Below are positions 9,259 to 18,391 of a stretch of DNA of 64,000 bases, piece by piece. The notes under the pieces were generated by a model that made no database searches, was not told where the DNA came from, and was given only the letters and a program-made list of their open reading frames with translations. Positions within the stretch are counted from its first letter, which is position 1. The number at the start of each line of letters is the position of its first letter. Location: positions 1,426,001 through 1,490,000 of the forward strand of contig OZ245815.1 in the NCBI GenBank assembly GCA_965228425.1. Direction: 5' to 3'. This DNA comes from JAJFJD01 sp965228425. Lineage in GTDB: Bacteria > Pseudomonadota > Alphaproteobacteria > UBA8366. The translations under genes and the position numbers were made by a program.

Positions 9259-9704
9259 GTGCCGTCTCCGGCGCGCTGTCTGGCGCGGGCTTTCATCTGT
9301 TCGCGCCGCCGTTTGCGGTATTCTGCGTGGACGGCCGTGGACATGATCAGGAATCTATGACCGCGGCCGACGAAGACGATTTCACTGCCGAGATCGGTAA
9401 ATTCATCGAAGTCCGACGGGATGATGATCCGCCCACCGGTATCGATCGTGACCGGCTGCGCCTCTTCGATCAGCGAGCCCATATCCGCATCTTCGTCTTC
9501 AAAGGGGTTGATCCCGGCGGCGTCGCGCATCTGTTCCATGAACGCGCGGTCGCACGCTTCAAGTCCTTCCTGGGTAGGGGAGGGATAGATGAAGATTTCC
9601 CGGTTGTTTTCCGGCGGCAATTCGGCACGCAATTTGGCCGGAAGCGAGACACGTCCCTTCCGGTCCACCTTGTTGTCTTTGTATGTGCCGGCAAACAGTG
9701 CCAT
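9255..9704 (-). CDS. mraZ: MraZ, AbrB-fold transcriptional regulator of the division cluster
   Basis: A DNA-binding protein that usually represses its own division and cell-wall operon. The product has 149 residues with two SpoVT/AbrB half-domains, each carrying the D-x-x-x-R motif ('VDRKGRVSLPAKLR' early, 'DTGGRIIIPSDF' later). The start is the ATG at 9704 after a GGGGGA about 12 bases upstream. It is the first gene of the minus-strand operon, and candidate binding repeats lie about 115 bases upstream (9819-9833). The acidic insert between the half-domains (residues 60-80) is typical of alphaproteobacteria. Confidence 0.96.
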   Translation of the reverse strand: MALFAGTYKDNKVDRKGRVSLPAKLRAELPPENNREIFIYPSPTQEGLEACDRAFMEQMRDAAGINPFEDEDADMGSLIEEAQPVTIDTGGRIIIPSDFDEFTDLGSEIVFVGRGHRFLIMSTAVHAEYRKRRREQMKARARQRAGDGT

Positions 9705-9818
9705 GGCGGCAGCTATCCCCCGAAACCGTTGCTACCTGTGCGGCGCTTCGCGCCATCTTCATCCCGTTACCGTCCACCCAGTACTCCAATGCCGGAGGCG
9801 GCAACCTTTAGGATGATC

Positions 9819-9833
9819 TGGGATATCATGGGA
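9819..9833 (+). promoter_or_regulatory. Candidate MraZ boxes (two TGGGA repeats, 5-nt spacer)
   Basis: On the plus strand TGGGA (9819-9823), five bases, and TGGGA again (9829-9833) match the TGGGN-N5-TGGGN arrangement known for MraZ sites in Escherichia coli. A degenerate third unit, TAGGC, follows in register at 9839-9843. The repeats read opposite to mraZ transcription, so their orientation may not be the canonical one. They overlap a candidate -10 box. This is inferred from the pattern only. Confidence 0.5.
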
Positions 9834-9849
9834 TTTTGTAGGCGGTCAA
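9820..9849 (-). promoter_or_regulatory. Candidate mraZ operon promoter
   Basis: On the minus strand TTGACC (9844-9849) is followed after 18 bases by TATCCC (9820-9825), giving a weak sigma-70-like pair about 120 bases upstream of the mraZ ATG. The -10 element overlaps the TGGGA repeats, which would suit repression by MraZ. The -10 match is only moderate and other hexamers in this AT-richer stretch cannot be excluded. Confidence 0.35.
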
Positions 9850-10121
9850 TGGATTAAAGTAAAACTGACCGTAAAAGAACTATTATTTCATGTTCTCATC
9901 AGTCGAAATCGAGTCACTACAAATGGTCGGTGCGAAAAAGGAATCCACTAGGTGTAGTGTTCCCTGAATGTTTTTGTAGAGTAATGCCTATTGATGTTCT
10001 TTGAATGTTCTAAATATGTTCTTTTAACGGCCATATCTTGAAATAATCGACCTGCCGTTACTCCGGACGTTCTCCTCCGGTGTCGATGTTCCAAGGCCGC
10101 TGATCGATGTGCGGTTTTGAA
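9850..10121. other. Non-coding stretch between rnpB and mraZ
   Basis: This AT-richer gap between the 3' end of RNase P RNA and the mraZ promoter holds no convincing gene. The apparent reading frames here are continuations of shadows of rnpB. I see no T-tract terminator immediately after rnpB on the minus strand. Some of this interval may be 3' trailer of the RNase P RNA precursor. Confidence 0.5.
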
Positions 10122-10510
<389 letters not shown>

Positions 10511-10514
10511 CTGA

Positions 10515-10520
10515 TATATA
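10515..10520 (-). promoter_or_regulatory. Candidate -10 box of rnpB
   Basis: TATATA on the minus strand, seven or eight bases before the first base of RNase P helix P1, is well placed as a -10 element. A clear -35 hexamer is not seen. RNase P RNA could also be processed from an amidase read-through transcript. Confidence 0.35.
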
Positions 10521-10572
10521 GCGCTAATCCGCGGGGATTTCAGCTTTCTTGCGGCACCAGTCACCTATGCAG

Positions 10573-11247
10573 TCACGCGATCCCGACGCATAGACCGGCG
10601 ATGATCCGGCAGCTTTGCGGGTCCGCGCAACCGTCGATGCGGGCCGGGCGGAAATGCCGTTGGAAGGCGGAAATAACATGGCGGGCCGAGACGTCGTATC
10701 CGTAGGCGGCCAGATCCCGCAACGGGTCATCGCTCGGCTCGGCGGCTTCGTCGGGCCAAAAGCCGATGCCGGCGTCGGCCAGCCGGCGCCAGTCCATCAA
10801 TTCGCCCGGATCGAGTTTGCGGTCCGGTGCAACGTCGGAATGTCCCACTACGTTGCGGGCGGGAATGGCGTGGCGGTCGAGGATATCCCGCGACAGGTCG
10901 ATCAGCGCTTGCAGCTGCGGCTCGGGAAAGGCGCGGTAGCCGAACTCATGGCCCGGATTGACCAACTCGATGCCAATGGACCGGCCGTTGATGTCGCGGT
11001 TGCCGCGCCAATACCCCAGCCCGGCATGCCAGGCGCGCTTCGCTTCCGCGACGAGCCGGTGAACGCCGCCGTCCTCGTCGATCAGGTAGTGTGCGCTGAC
11101 CTGCGCCGTGGCGTCGCACAGGCGCGTGAGGGCGTCGTCGGCACTTTCCATGCCCGTGTAGTGCAGCACCAGCATATCGGTCGGTGTGCCCGGCGCCCGA
11201 TCGTTGAAATTGGGCGACGGCCGATCCTTGATGGCGGGACCGGTCAG
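10573..11247 (-). CDS. N-acetylmuramoyl-L-alanine amidase (AmpD/AmiD type), probable CTG start
   Basis: A zinc amidase that cleaves the bond between MurNAc and the stem peptide, for wall turnover or recycling. Zn-ligand motifs are the His in 'LVLHYTGM' and the His and Asp of 'GHSDVAPDRKLDPG'. A C-terminal segment ('DDPLRDLAAYGYDV') resembles a peptidoglycan-binding domain. The first ATG (11175) would remove the conserved 'PSPNFNDRAPGTP' strand. The frame is open only to a TGA upstream and contains no ATG, GTG or TTG before that ATG. A CTG at 11247 overlaps the upstream stop as CTGA and follows GGGGG at proper spacing, so I start there (224 residues). No obvious signal peptide is seen. Confidence 0.88.
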   Translation of the reverse strand: MTGPAIKDRPSPNFNDRAPGTPTDMLVLHYTGMESADDALTRLCDATAQVSAHYLIDEDGGVHRLVAEAKRAWHAGLGYWRGNRDINGRSIGIELVNPGHEFGYRAFPEPQLQALIDLSRDILDRHAIPARNVVGHSDVAPDRKLDPGELMDWRRLADAGIGFWPDEAAEPSDDPLRDLAAYGYDVSARHVISAFQRHFRPARIDGCADPQSCRIIAGLCVGIA

Positions 11248-11972
11248 GATATCCCCCGTTCCGCGGCGACCTTGTCATAGGCGACGTTGATCGCGGCGAG
11301 CTTCTGGTTTGCGACGGCGATGAACTCTTCCGGCATGCCTTGTGCGACAAGCCGGTCGGGATGGTTGTCGCGCACCAATTGACGATAGGCGGATTTGAGG
11401 TCGTCGTCGGAGATCGTCGGGGGCACGCCGAGGACTTGATAGGGATTGGCGTCGTCGGGGCCATGACGGATCGCGGTGACCCGTTCGAAAGCCGCTTGGT
11501 CGAGGCCGAAGATGTCCGCCACCGCACGGAGATAGGTCGTTTCGGCTTCCTGCAGGTCGCCGTCAGCCCGCGCGATGAAGGTCAGGCAGAACAGAAGTTC
11601 CTCGAGAACCGCGGCGTTGTCCCGGAACATGCCGGCGATCTGTTGTGCATAGGGTTCGAAGCCGTGACTGTCCTTCCGTGCCTGATCGAAGACCCGCGCG
11701 ACATTCTTTACTTCGTGCTGCGGAACCTTGAAGACCCTCTTGAAGGCGCGGATTTCCTCTTTCGTGACCGTGCCGTCAGCCTTGGCCATCTTCGCGCCCA
11801 GGACAACGACGGCAATCGTGAACGCGATCGACTTGGTCGCGTCTTCCGTTTGCGGCTTGGCGGCGCGCATCTTGTCCACTGCATGACCGGCGACCGCGCC
11901 GATGATCGCGCCCAACGGTCCGCCGATGGCAAAGCCGCCGACGCCGCCCAGGATTTTTCCCCATATGCTCAT
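11244..11972 (-). CDS. TerB plus DnaJ-domain protein, DjlA-like
   Basis: A 242-residue DjlA-like co-chaperone. The N-terminus is a glycine-rich hydrophobic segment ('GGVGGFAIGGPLGAIIGAVAG') that may associate with membrane. A TerB/tellurite-resistance-like helical domain follows at about residues 50-160 ('ADGTVTKEE', 'ARADGDLQEAE'), then a C-terminal J-domain at about 175-240 with the HPD motif ('RDNHPDRL'). The J-domain is expected to stimulate DnaK. It is followed by the amidase with a CTGA overlap, suggesting coupled translation. The link to envelope stress is inference from DjlA family knowledge. Confidence 0.9.
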   Translation of the reverse strand: MSIWGKILGGVGGFAIGGPLGAIIGAVAGHAVDKMRAAKPQTEDATKSIAFTIAVVVLGAKMAKADGTVTKEEIRAFKRVFKVPQHEVKNVARVFDQARKDSHGFEPYAQQIAGMFRDNAAVLEELLFCLTFIARADGDLQEAETTYLRAVADIFGLDQAAFERVTAIRHGPDDANPYQVLGVPPTISDDDLKSAYRQLVRDNHPDRLVAQGMPEEFIAVANQKLAAINVAYDKVAAERGIS

Positions 11973-12030
11973 GTGGCGCTAACTTAATCCCGCCGGCCGG
12001 TACGGGCAATCGACGATCGGCCGGTTCGCG

Positions 12031-12837
12031 TCACGGCCGTTGTTGCGCCGTGACCGTATCCGGCGCTTTTGGTTCGGTGCCGTTTCTGCCGCCGATACGC
12101 CCGATGCCGGGTAGCTTGATGGCCAAATCCAACGGATCGACCCCGACGGTGAGGCCGATCAAGTTGAGTTCCAGTCCTTCCTCGACGCCGGCGAGGACAC
12201 CGACCAAACCAAAGAGCGAGAATTGGTAGCCGGTGCCGCTCGGGGTCGGTGCGACGATCTGGCCGTCGCGCGCATCCAACCAATCCTTGCCGATGGCCGT
12301 GGGCGGTAGGTCGAGTTTCAGTTCCGGCGCGGCCCGGCCGAGCCACGCGATGAAGGTGTTGCTGTTGGGTCCGGGCCAAACGGTGTAGCTGTTCTTGTAG
12401 GGGTAATTCCGCGCTGCCGTATCGATCCGGTCGATCACGCTGTCGACGCCGTCACCGCGCAGTTCCGCGATGATCTTCGGTTTGTTCCCGAACCAATACC
12501 GGTCCGGCGCTTCCTGATGGATGACCACCGCCGGCAGCCCGCTGCGCACGCGCCAGCCGATTACTTCATACACCGTGTACTCCGGCTCGTTCATCTTCTT
12601 CGCGGAAATCCATGTGTGGACGCCGAATGCACCGCGCCAACTGAAGGCGCGCGCGGCATAGACTTGCACGACCGCCGCGGGGTGCGCCGACGGGTCGGGC
12701 GCGGTGCCGGCGGGTTCGCGCGAAGCGTTCCACCAGTTGGTATTGGATTTTCCGGCCATCAGGGTGGTTATTGGTCCTGCCAGGAGAATGAGAAGAACGG
12801 CGGAAACCCGGGCGAGCCACTTAACGAGTGTGTTCAT
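12031..12837 (-). CDS. DUF3750-family exported or membrane-anchored protein
   Basis: A 268-residue protein of the DUF3750 family, function unknown. The ATG at 12837 gives an N-terminal hydrophobic helix (KWLARVSAVLLILLAGPITTLMAG) that is either a signal peptide or an anchor. Family features include 'AFSWRGAFGVHTWIS', 'YEVIGWRV' and 'YPYKNSYTVWPGPNSNTFIAWL'. An Asn-Thr-Phe-containing 'PNSNTF' near residue 175 and the upstream His could form a catalytic site, but this is not established. A longer upstream reading frame starting at 13065 would overlap the divergent oplAH start and is less likely. It lies 58 bases upstream of the DjlA-like gene on the same strand. Confidence 0.82.
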   Translation of the reverse strand: MNTLVKWLARVSAVLLILLAGPITTLMAGKSNTNWWNASREPAGTAPDPSAHPAAVVQVYAARAFSWRGAFGVHTWISAKKMNEPEYTVYEVIGWRVRSGLPAVVIHQEAPDRYWFGNKPKIIAELRGDGVDSVIDRIDTAARNYPYKNSYTVWPGPNSNTFIAWLGRAAPELKLDLPPTAIGKDWLDARDGQIVAPTPSGTGYQFSLFGLVGVLAGVEEGLELNLIGLTVGVDPLDLAIKLPGIGRIGGRNGTEPKAPDTVTAQQRP

Positions 12838-13006
12838 GAAGCAATCTAGATAGGGACGGGCATGTGTGTCGACAATGTCCCGTGTGGGTGAATATAGGAT
12901 TAAGCCATCGCTGTGACGTTGCACAATCATCGTAAGCGGCCAATTATGCCGGGAAAGCGCCAATTCCTTGGCTTGATCACGGATTGTTGAAGGCAGGAAG
13001 ACCGGA

Positions 13007-16000
13007 ATGAGCGAACATATGGACGCGCGATGGCAGTTTTGGATCGACCGTGGCGGCACCTTCACCGATATCGTGGCCCGGCACCCGGATGGTGCGTTAG
13101 TGACGCATAAACTGTTGTCCGAGAATCCAGAGAACTATCAGGATGCCGCGGTGCAGGGCATTCGGGATTTGCTGCAACTCTTGCCCGATCAACCGATACC
13201 GTCGGATGCGGTCGAGGCTGTCAAGATGGGCACGACGGTGGCGACCAACGCGCTGTTGGAGCGGAACGGCGACCGGACGCTTTTGGTCACTACAACCGGA
13301 TTTCGCGATGCGCTGCGCATCGGTTACCAGGCCCGTCCACGGCTTTTCGATCGCCGAATCGAGCTGCCCGAACTGCTCTACGAGCGGGTCGTGGAAGTCG
13401 ATGAGCGGGTCAACGCGACCGGCGACGTCCTAACACCGCTCGACCGCGCCAGCGCGCAACGGTTGCTGCAATCGGCCTTCGACGACGGCATCCGGTCGGT
13501 CGCGATCCTGTTCATGCACGGTTATCGCTTTCCCGATCATGAGGCGCAGGTCGCCGAGATCGCGCGGGCGATCGGATTCGCGCAGGTCTCGACGAGCCAT
13601 GGGGTCAGTCCGCTGATGAAACTGGTCAGCCGCGGCGATACCACGGTGGTCGATGCCTATCTGTCGCCGATCCTGCGGCGCTATGTGGACCAGGTCGCCG
13701 ATCAGATGGGCGACACGCGGTTGATGTTCATGCAGTCGAGCGGCGGGTTGACCGATGCGCGGCTGTTCCAGGGCAAGGACGCGATCCTGTCGGGCCCGGC
13801 TGGCGGTATCGTCGGCGCGGTGCAGACGGCGGCGCAAGCGGGGTTCGAGAAGATCATCAGTTTCGACATGGGCGGGACGTCGACCGACGTAGCCCACTAC
13901 GACGGCGAGTACGAGCGCGCCTTCGAGACATTGGTCGCGGGCGTGCGGATGCGCGCGCCGATGATGCAGATCCATACGGTTGCCGCGGGAGGCGGCTCGA
14001 TCTGCCAGTTCGACGGCGCGCGCTATCGAGTGGGACCGGAATCCGCCGGCGCGAATCCGGGGCCGGCGTGCTACCGGCGCGGCGGCCCGCTTACCGTGAC
14101 CGACTGCAATGTCATGCTGGGCAAGTTGCAGCCCGATTTCTTCCCGCCTGTCTTCGGGCCGAACCAGGATGCGCCGCTCGACGCGGCGGTCGTGACGGAA
14201 AGGTTCACCGCTTTGTCCGAAGAAATTCGCAAGGCAACGGGCGACGCGCGCAGCCCGGCCGAGGTCGCGGACGGGTTCCTCAAGATCGCGGTCGAGAACA
14301 TGGCGAACGCGATCAAGAAGATTTCGATCGAGCGCGGTTACGATGTGACCGAGTACACGCTGTGCTGTTTTGGCGGCGCGGGCGGACAGCATGCCTGCCT
14401 TGTCGCCGACGCACTGGGCATGACGCAGGTGTTGATCCATCCCTTCGCCGGCGTGTTGTCGGCTTATGGCATGGGGCTCGCGGACATCCGGTCGATCCGC
14501 GAACGCACGGTCGAGGCGGTTTTAGAGGACTCCGTGATGCCGTCGGTCGAAACCGGGTTGGACGAATTGGCGGCGGATGCAGAACAGGAGGTGTTGGATC
14601 AGGGCGTGGGGTCGGACCGTATTCAGGTCCACCGTCGGCTCCACCTAAAATACCAAGGGACCGACACCGCCCATGTGGTCGACCTCGATTCTGTCGCTGC
14701 GATGGTCGCGGCATTCGAGGAGTCGCATCGCCAACGCTACGGCTTCGTCATGCAGGAAAAGCCGTTGATCGTGGAAAGCGTCGCCGCCGAAGCGGTCGGA
14801 CTTGCCTCCGATGTCGGCGATACGTCGGCATCGGCTACGGCGACCGACGACGCGCCGGAACCGCGCGCCAGCGTTCAGGCGCGGATGGCCGGCGAGGATC
14901 ACGAGGCGCCGGTCTTCGACGTGACCGACCTCAAACCGGGCCATTGCATCATGGGGCCGGCGGTGATCGCCGAGCCGGTCGCCACGACGGTCCTCGAGCC
15001 GGGTTGGCAGGCCGAGATGACCGGCAGCGGCGAACTGGTGCTGCGCCGCGTTGTGCCGCTGGATCGCGTCGTCGCGATCGGTACCCATTGCGATCCGGTC
15101 ATGCTGGAGGTCTTCAACAATCTGTTCATGTCCGTCGCGGAGCAGATGGGCCTGACGCTGCAGAACACGGCCTATTCGGTGAACATCAAGGAGCGGCTGG
15201 ATTTTTCCTGCGCGGTATTCGACGCGAAGGGACAGCTCATCGCCAATGCGCCGCATATGCCGGTGCATCTGGGATCGATGGGCGAGAGCGTCCGTGCGGT
15301 GATCGATAACAATGTCGGAACGATCCAGCCGGGCGACGTCTATGTCCTGAACGCGCCCTATAACGGCGGGACGCATCTACCAGACGTCACGGTGATCACG
15401 CCGGTATTCGACGACGTTGGCCGGTCGATCCTCTTCTATGTCGGCAGCCGCGGTCATCATGCCGATATCGGCGGAACAATGCCGGGATCGATGCCGCCCG
15501 ATACCAAAACCGTCGAGGAAGAGGGCGTGTTGATCGATAACTTCAAGCTGGTCGACCGCGGCGATTTTCGCGAAGCGGCCATGCGCGACCTGTTGGCGTC
15601 CGGCGACTATCCCGTTCGCAATGCGGACCAGAACATCGCCGACCTGAAGGCGCAGATCGCCGCGAACGAAAAAGGCGTGCGCGAACTGCGCCGCATGGTC
15701 GATCACTTCACGCTGCCCACGGTCGTCGCCTATATGGAACATGTGCAGGCGAACGCCGAGGAATCGGTGCGCCGAGTAATCGACGTGTTGAAGGACGGCA
15801 GTTTCGCCTATGAGATGGACGACGGCAGCGTCATCAAGGCGACGATCTCGATCGACCGGGAGAAGCGCGGCGCGCGGGTCGATTTCACCGGCACAAGCCC
15901 GCAGCGGCCGACCAACTTCAACGCGCCGTCGGCGGTGTGCCGGGCGGCGGTCCTTTATGTCTTCCGAACGTTGGTCGACGACGACATCCCGATGAACGAG

Positions 16001-16642
16001 GGCTGCCTCAAACCCATCGACATCGTGCTGCCGGAAGGCTGCATGCTGCGCCCGGCCTACCCGGCAGCCGTGGTCGCGGGCAATGTCGAGACGTCGCAAT
16101 GCATCACCGACACGCTCTATGGGGCGCTCGGCGTGATGGCGGCGGCGCAGGGGACGATGAACAACGTCACCTTCGGCAACGACCGGCATCAGTATTACGA
16201 GACGGTTTGCGGCGGGTCGGGCGCCGGCCCGGATTTCGACGGCACGTCGGCGGTCCATACGCATATGACCAACTCGCGCCTGACCGATCCGGAGGTGCTG
16301 GAATGGCGCTTCCCGGTCATTCTCGAGCGGTTTGAAATTCGCACGGGATCCGGTGGCCGCGGCCGCCATTCGGGCGGCGACGGCACGGCCCGGCGAATTC
16401 GTTTTCTCGAGGAGATGGAGTTGGCCATCCTGTCCGGTCATCGGGTGATTGCGCCCTACGGCATGGCCGGGGGCGAGCCGGGCGCGTGTGGCCGCAACTG
16501 GGTCGACCGGGCCGACGGCAGCCGGACGGAGATGAGCGGCACCGATGCCGTCGTGATGTATCCCGGCGATGTCTTCGTGTTGGAGACGCCTGCGGGCGGC
16601 GGCTACGGTGAACCGGTAGCCCAGCGCGACGCTGCGGACTAA
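13007..16642 (+). CDS. Fused hydantoinase A/B, 5-oxoprolinase family
   Basis: A 1211-residue ATP-dependent amidohydrolase. The N-terminal half is HyuA-like: 'WIDRGGTFTDIVARHPDG' at the start, 'KMGTTVATNALLERNG', then the actin-fold-like 'SFDMGGTSTDVA'. The C-terminal half from about residue 690 is HyuB-like ('VMLEVFNNLFMSVAEQMG', 'NAPYNGGTHLPDVTV', 'GGGGYGEPV'-like end). This full-length fusion is the arrangement of eukaryotic and bacterial OplAH, which opens 5-oxoproline to glutamate, but related enzymes act on hydantoins or acetone-type substrates. Substrate assignment is therefore tentative. It is divergent from the DUF3750 gene and has no obvious operon partner. Confidence 0.9.
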   Translation: MSEHMDARWQFWIDRGGTFTDIVARHPDGALVTHKLLSENPENYQDAAVQGIRDLLQLLPDQPIPSDAVEAVKMGTTVATNALLERNGDRTLLVTTTGFRDALRIGYQARPRLFDRRIELPELLYERVVEVDERVNATGDVLTPLDRASAQRLLQSAFDDGIRSVAILFMHGYRFPDHEAQVAEIARAIGFAQVSTSHGVSPLMKLVSRGDTTVVDAYLSPILRRYVDQVADQMGDTRLMFMQSSGGLTDARLFQGKDAILSGPAGGIVGAVQTAAQAGFEKIISFDMGGTSTDVAHYDGEYERAFETLVAGVRMRAPMMQIHTVAAGGGSICQFDGARYRVGPESAGANPGPACYRRGGPLTVTDCNVMLGKLQPDFFPPVFGPNQDAPLDAAVVTERFTALSEEIRKATGDARSPAEVADGFLKIAVENMANAIKKISIERGYDVTEYTLCCFGGAGGQHACLVADALGMTQVLIHPFAGVLSAYGMGLADIRSIRERTVEAVLEDSVMPSVETGLDELAADAEQEVLDQGVGSDRIQVHRRLHLKYQGTDTAHVVDLDSVAAMVAAFEESHRQRYGFVMQEKPLIVESVAAEAVGLASDVGDTSASATATDDAPEPRASVQARMAGEDHEAPVFDVTDLKPGHCIMGPAVIAEPVATTVLEPGWQAEMTGSGELVLRRVVPLDRVVAIGTHCDPVMLEVFNNLFMSVAEQMGLTLQNTAYSVNIKERLDFSCAVFDAKGQLIANAPHMPVHLGSMGESVRAVIDNNVGTIQPGDVYVLNAPYNGGTHLPDVTVITPVFDDVGRSILFYVGSRGHHADIGGTMPGSMPPDTKTVEEEGVLIDNFKLVDRGDFREAAMRDLLASGDYPVRNADQNIADLKAQIAANEKGVRELRRMVDHFTLPTVVAYMEHVQANAEESVRRVIDVLKDGSFAYEMDDGSVIKATISIDREKRGARVDFTGTSPQRPTNFNAPSAVCRAAVLYVFRTLVDDDIPMNEGCLKPIDIVLPEGCMLRPAYPAAVVAGNVETSQCITDTLYGALGVMAAAQGTMNNVTFGNDRHQYYETVCGGSGAGPDFDGTSAVHTHMTNSRLTDPEVLEWRFPVILERFEIRTGSGGRGRHSGGDGTARRIRFLEEMELAILSGHRVIAPYGMAGGEPGACGRNWVDRADGSRTEMSGTDAVVMYPGDVFVLETPAGGGYGEPVAQRDAAD

Positions 16643-16658
16643 CGCATTCGTTGCGGCC

Positions 16659-18110
16659 CTATGGTTGCGACGACGCCAATTCGGCTTTTGGTTTATAGCC
16701 GCTCCACGCGAACCAATAGGCGATATGGCCGCCCATTCGGCGCAATGATGCTCCGCTCGCGTTGGTGAGCGCCGTTTCGGTTTCGGTCCAGGCCTCGCCG
16801 TCCGACGTGAGTTTTCCATCTTTCATGATGAACCGCCGGCCTTCGGACATGTAGGCGCGGACGGTGCGGGTCGTCGCATTGCCGATCAACACGACCGGAA
16901 GATCGCCGATCCGGTCGTTGATCACGCGCCGGTTCTTAAAGAAGGCGATCGGCCAGGCTTTCTCTTGGTCTCCGTCGCGCAAAGCGAACACGAAATCCTT
17001 GGGCTTCAGACGTTTGTCCAGGGTCTGCACCGGGAACATCAAATCGGGGCTCGCGAAATACTCGCCGTAGGGCAAGCCAGGTTCATAGGGCCGCTGGTGG
17101 CCGGTATTGAGCGACAGCACCTTGGTCTCGGGATGGCGCTTTTGCCACTGCTGCCAACTGGTGATCGTGACCGGCCGGATCTTCAATTCGATGCCGGAAT
17201 CGGTCAAATCCCCGACCACGGGCCGGCCGGTGAACTGGTTCCACAGGGAACTCGTCTCGCGGTCGAACATCAACTTGTTCGAGCGATACAAGAGCCCCGA
17301 CGACCCGAACACGAAGGGCTTCTCCCGGCCGTCGACATGGGTCTCGAACAGGATGCCCGATCCGCACAGCGTGCAGTAGGCCAGGGCCACCGGTACGCCG
17401 CCGATCACGTCGTTGAACATTTCGTGCCAGTTGAGGATGCGCAGCGGATAGGCCCGCGCGTCGCCGTTGATCTCGACGCCGAAGACCAATTCGTCCTTGG
17501 TGAGATAGGTCGCCTTCTCGGGCGCGATCAGGTCGGGATTGTCGAGCGACGGGATGCCGTCCTTCAGCACGCCGCCCCAGACGATCTCCTCCAGCCGGAT
17601 TTCATGCTTTACTTTCGGGTACACGAAACTGACGAATCCGGGATCGATGGCGATCAGCGCGCGCGCCTTGAAGGCGTCGAAACCGGCGAAGGGCTTGATC
17701 TCGGGGCGCGCTTCGAGCCAGAGCATCCAATCCGCCCATTCCCGCTTTCTTTCGTCATCGATGCCGGTAAGGGCGCGCAGCGCGGCGTTCAATCTGCCGG
17801 TTTCTTCCTCGAAGTATCGCAGCGCCAGGATCAGTGCCGGAATTGCGTCCTTCTTGCCCCGGTCGCGCAGGGCATGAATCGCCGCGTGCCGATGGCCGGG
17901 GTCGTTGTGAAGCAGGTGATGCGCCGCCGCGAGGACCAATACGGCCTCGCGTTGTTCCGTTGTCATCGGTTTCTGCTGAGGTTTTGTCTCGGATTTCGCG
18001 GCCGATGGCGTTTCCGTCTTGCCGGCGGGCTTGGGAGGGGACTCGGCCCAGGCCGCCGTGCCGGCGGCAAGGGCGATCGTGGCGGCGAGTGCGGAGAGCT
18101 GTTTTCTCAT
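16659..18110 (-). CDS. DUF3179-domain exported protein
   Basis: A 483-residue protein of unknown function with an N-terminal signal peptide (MRKQLSALAATIALAAGTAAWA) and a Lys/Pro-rich spacer. It has a helical region with HEAT-like 'GHRHAAIHALRDRGKKDAIP', then the DUF3179 domain at about 190-460. Domain hallmarks are 'VEINGDARAYPLRILNWHE', 'YCTLCGSG' (Cys-x-x-Cys), 'SGLLYRSNKLMFDRET' and 'SLWNQFTG'. The paired Cys and several conserved acidic and aromatic residues suggest a binding or redox site, but no activity is known for the family. It converges with the 5-oxoprolinase gene and diverges from the DUF6134 gene. Confidence 0.87.
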   Translation of the reverse strand: MRKQLSALAATIALAAGTAAWAESPPKPAGKTETPSAAKSETKPQQKPMTTEQREAVLVLAAAHHLLHNDPGHRHAAIHALRDRGKKDAIPALILALRYFEEETGRLNAALRALTGIDDERKREWADWMLWLEARPEIKPFAGFDAFKARALIAIDPGFVSFVYPKVKHEIRLEEIVWGGVLKDGIPSLDNPDLIAPEKATYLTKDELVFGVEINGDARAYPLRILNWHEMFNDVIGGVPVALAYCTLCGSGILFETHVDGREKPFVFGSSGLLYRSNKLMFDRETSSLWNQFTGRPVVGDLTDSGIELKIRPVTITSWQQWQKRHPETKVLSLNTGHQRPYEPGLPYGEYFASPDLMFPVQTLDKRLKPKDFVFALRDGDQEKAWPIAFFKNRRVINDRIGDLPVVLIGNATTRTVRAYMSEGRRFIMKDGKLTSDGEAWTETETALTNASGASLRRMGGHIAYWFAWSGYKPKAELASSQP

Positions 18111-18211
18111 GCGACGTCCTTCCTGGCTGCGTCCACTTCATGCCCGCGCATCCGGCGCCTCTCAAGTGAATGCGGGTCACGATTTCGTCACATCTTCGTA
18201 GGGCCGGTGCG

Positions 18212-18239
18212 GCATTTAAGCGGTATTTGCCGCTAATGC
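18212..18239. repeat. Imperfect palindrome in the DUF3179/DUF6134 divergent region
   Basis: The stretch contains AGCGG-TATTTG-CCGCT with further matching flanks (GCATT and ATGC). It lies midway between two divergent genes (starts at 18110 and 18392) and could be an operator or a hairpin. Nothing else recognisable is seen in this 281-base gap. Confidence 0.35.
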
Positions 18240-18391
18240 GCCGACGCAACTGTTGCATTTTCACACCACCTGAGGGGGAATCTCTCCCAATATGGCCTCA
18301 AATCGGTGTGAGGTGTGACCCAGCTTCTTGGCTGATTAAGCATTTGCGCCTATGTGTTTGGTCAAAGAAAGAATCCGATACAGGTATTACC

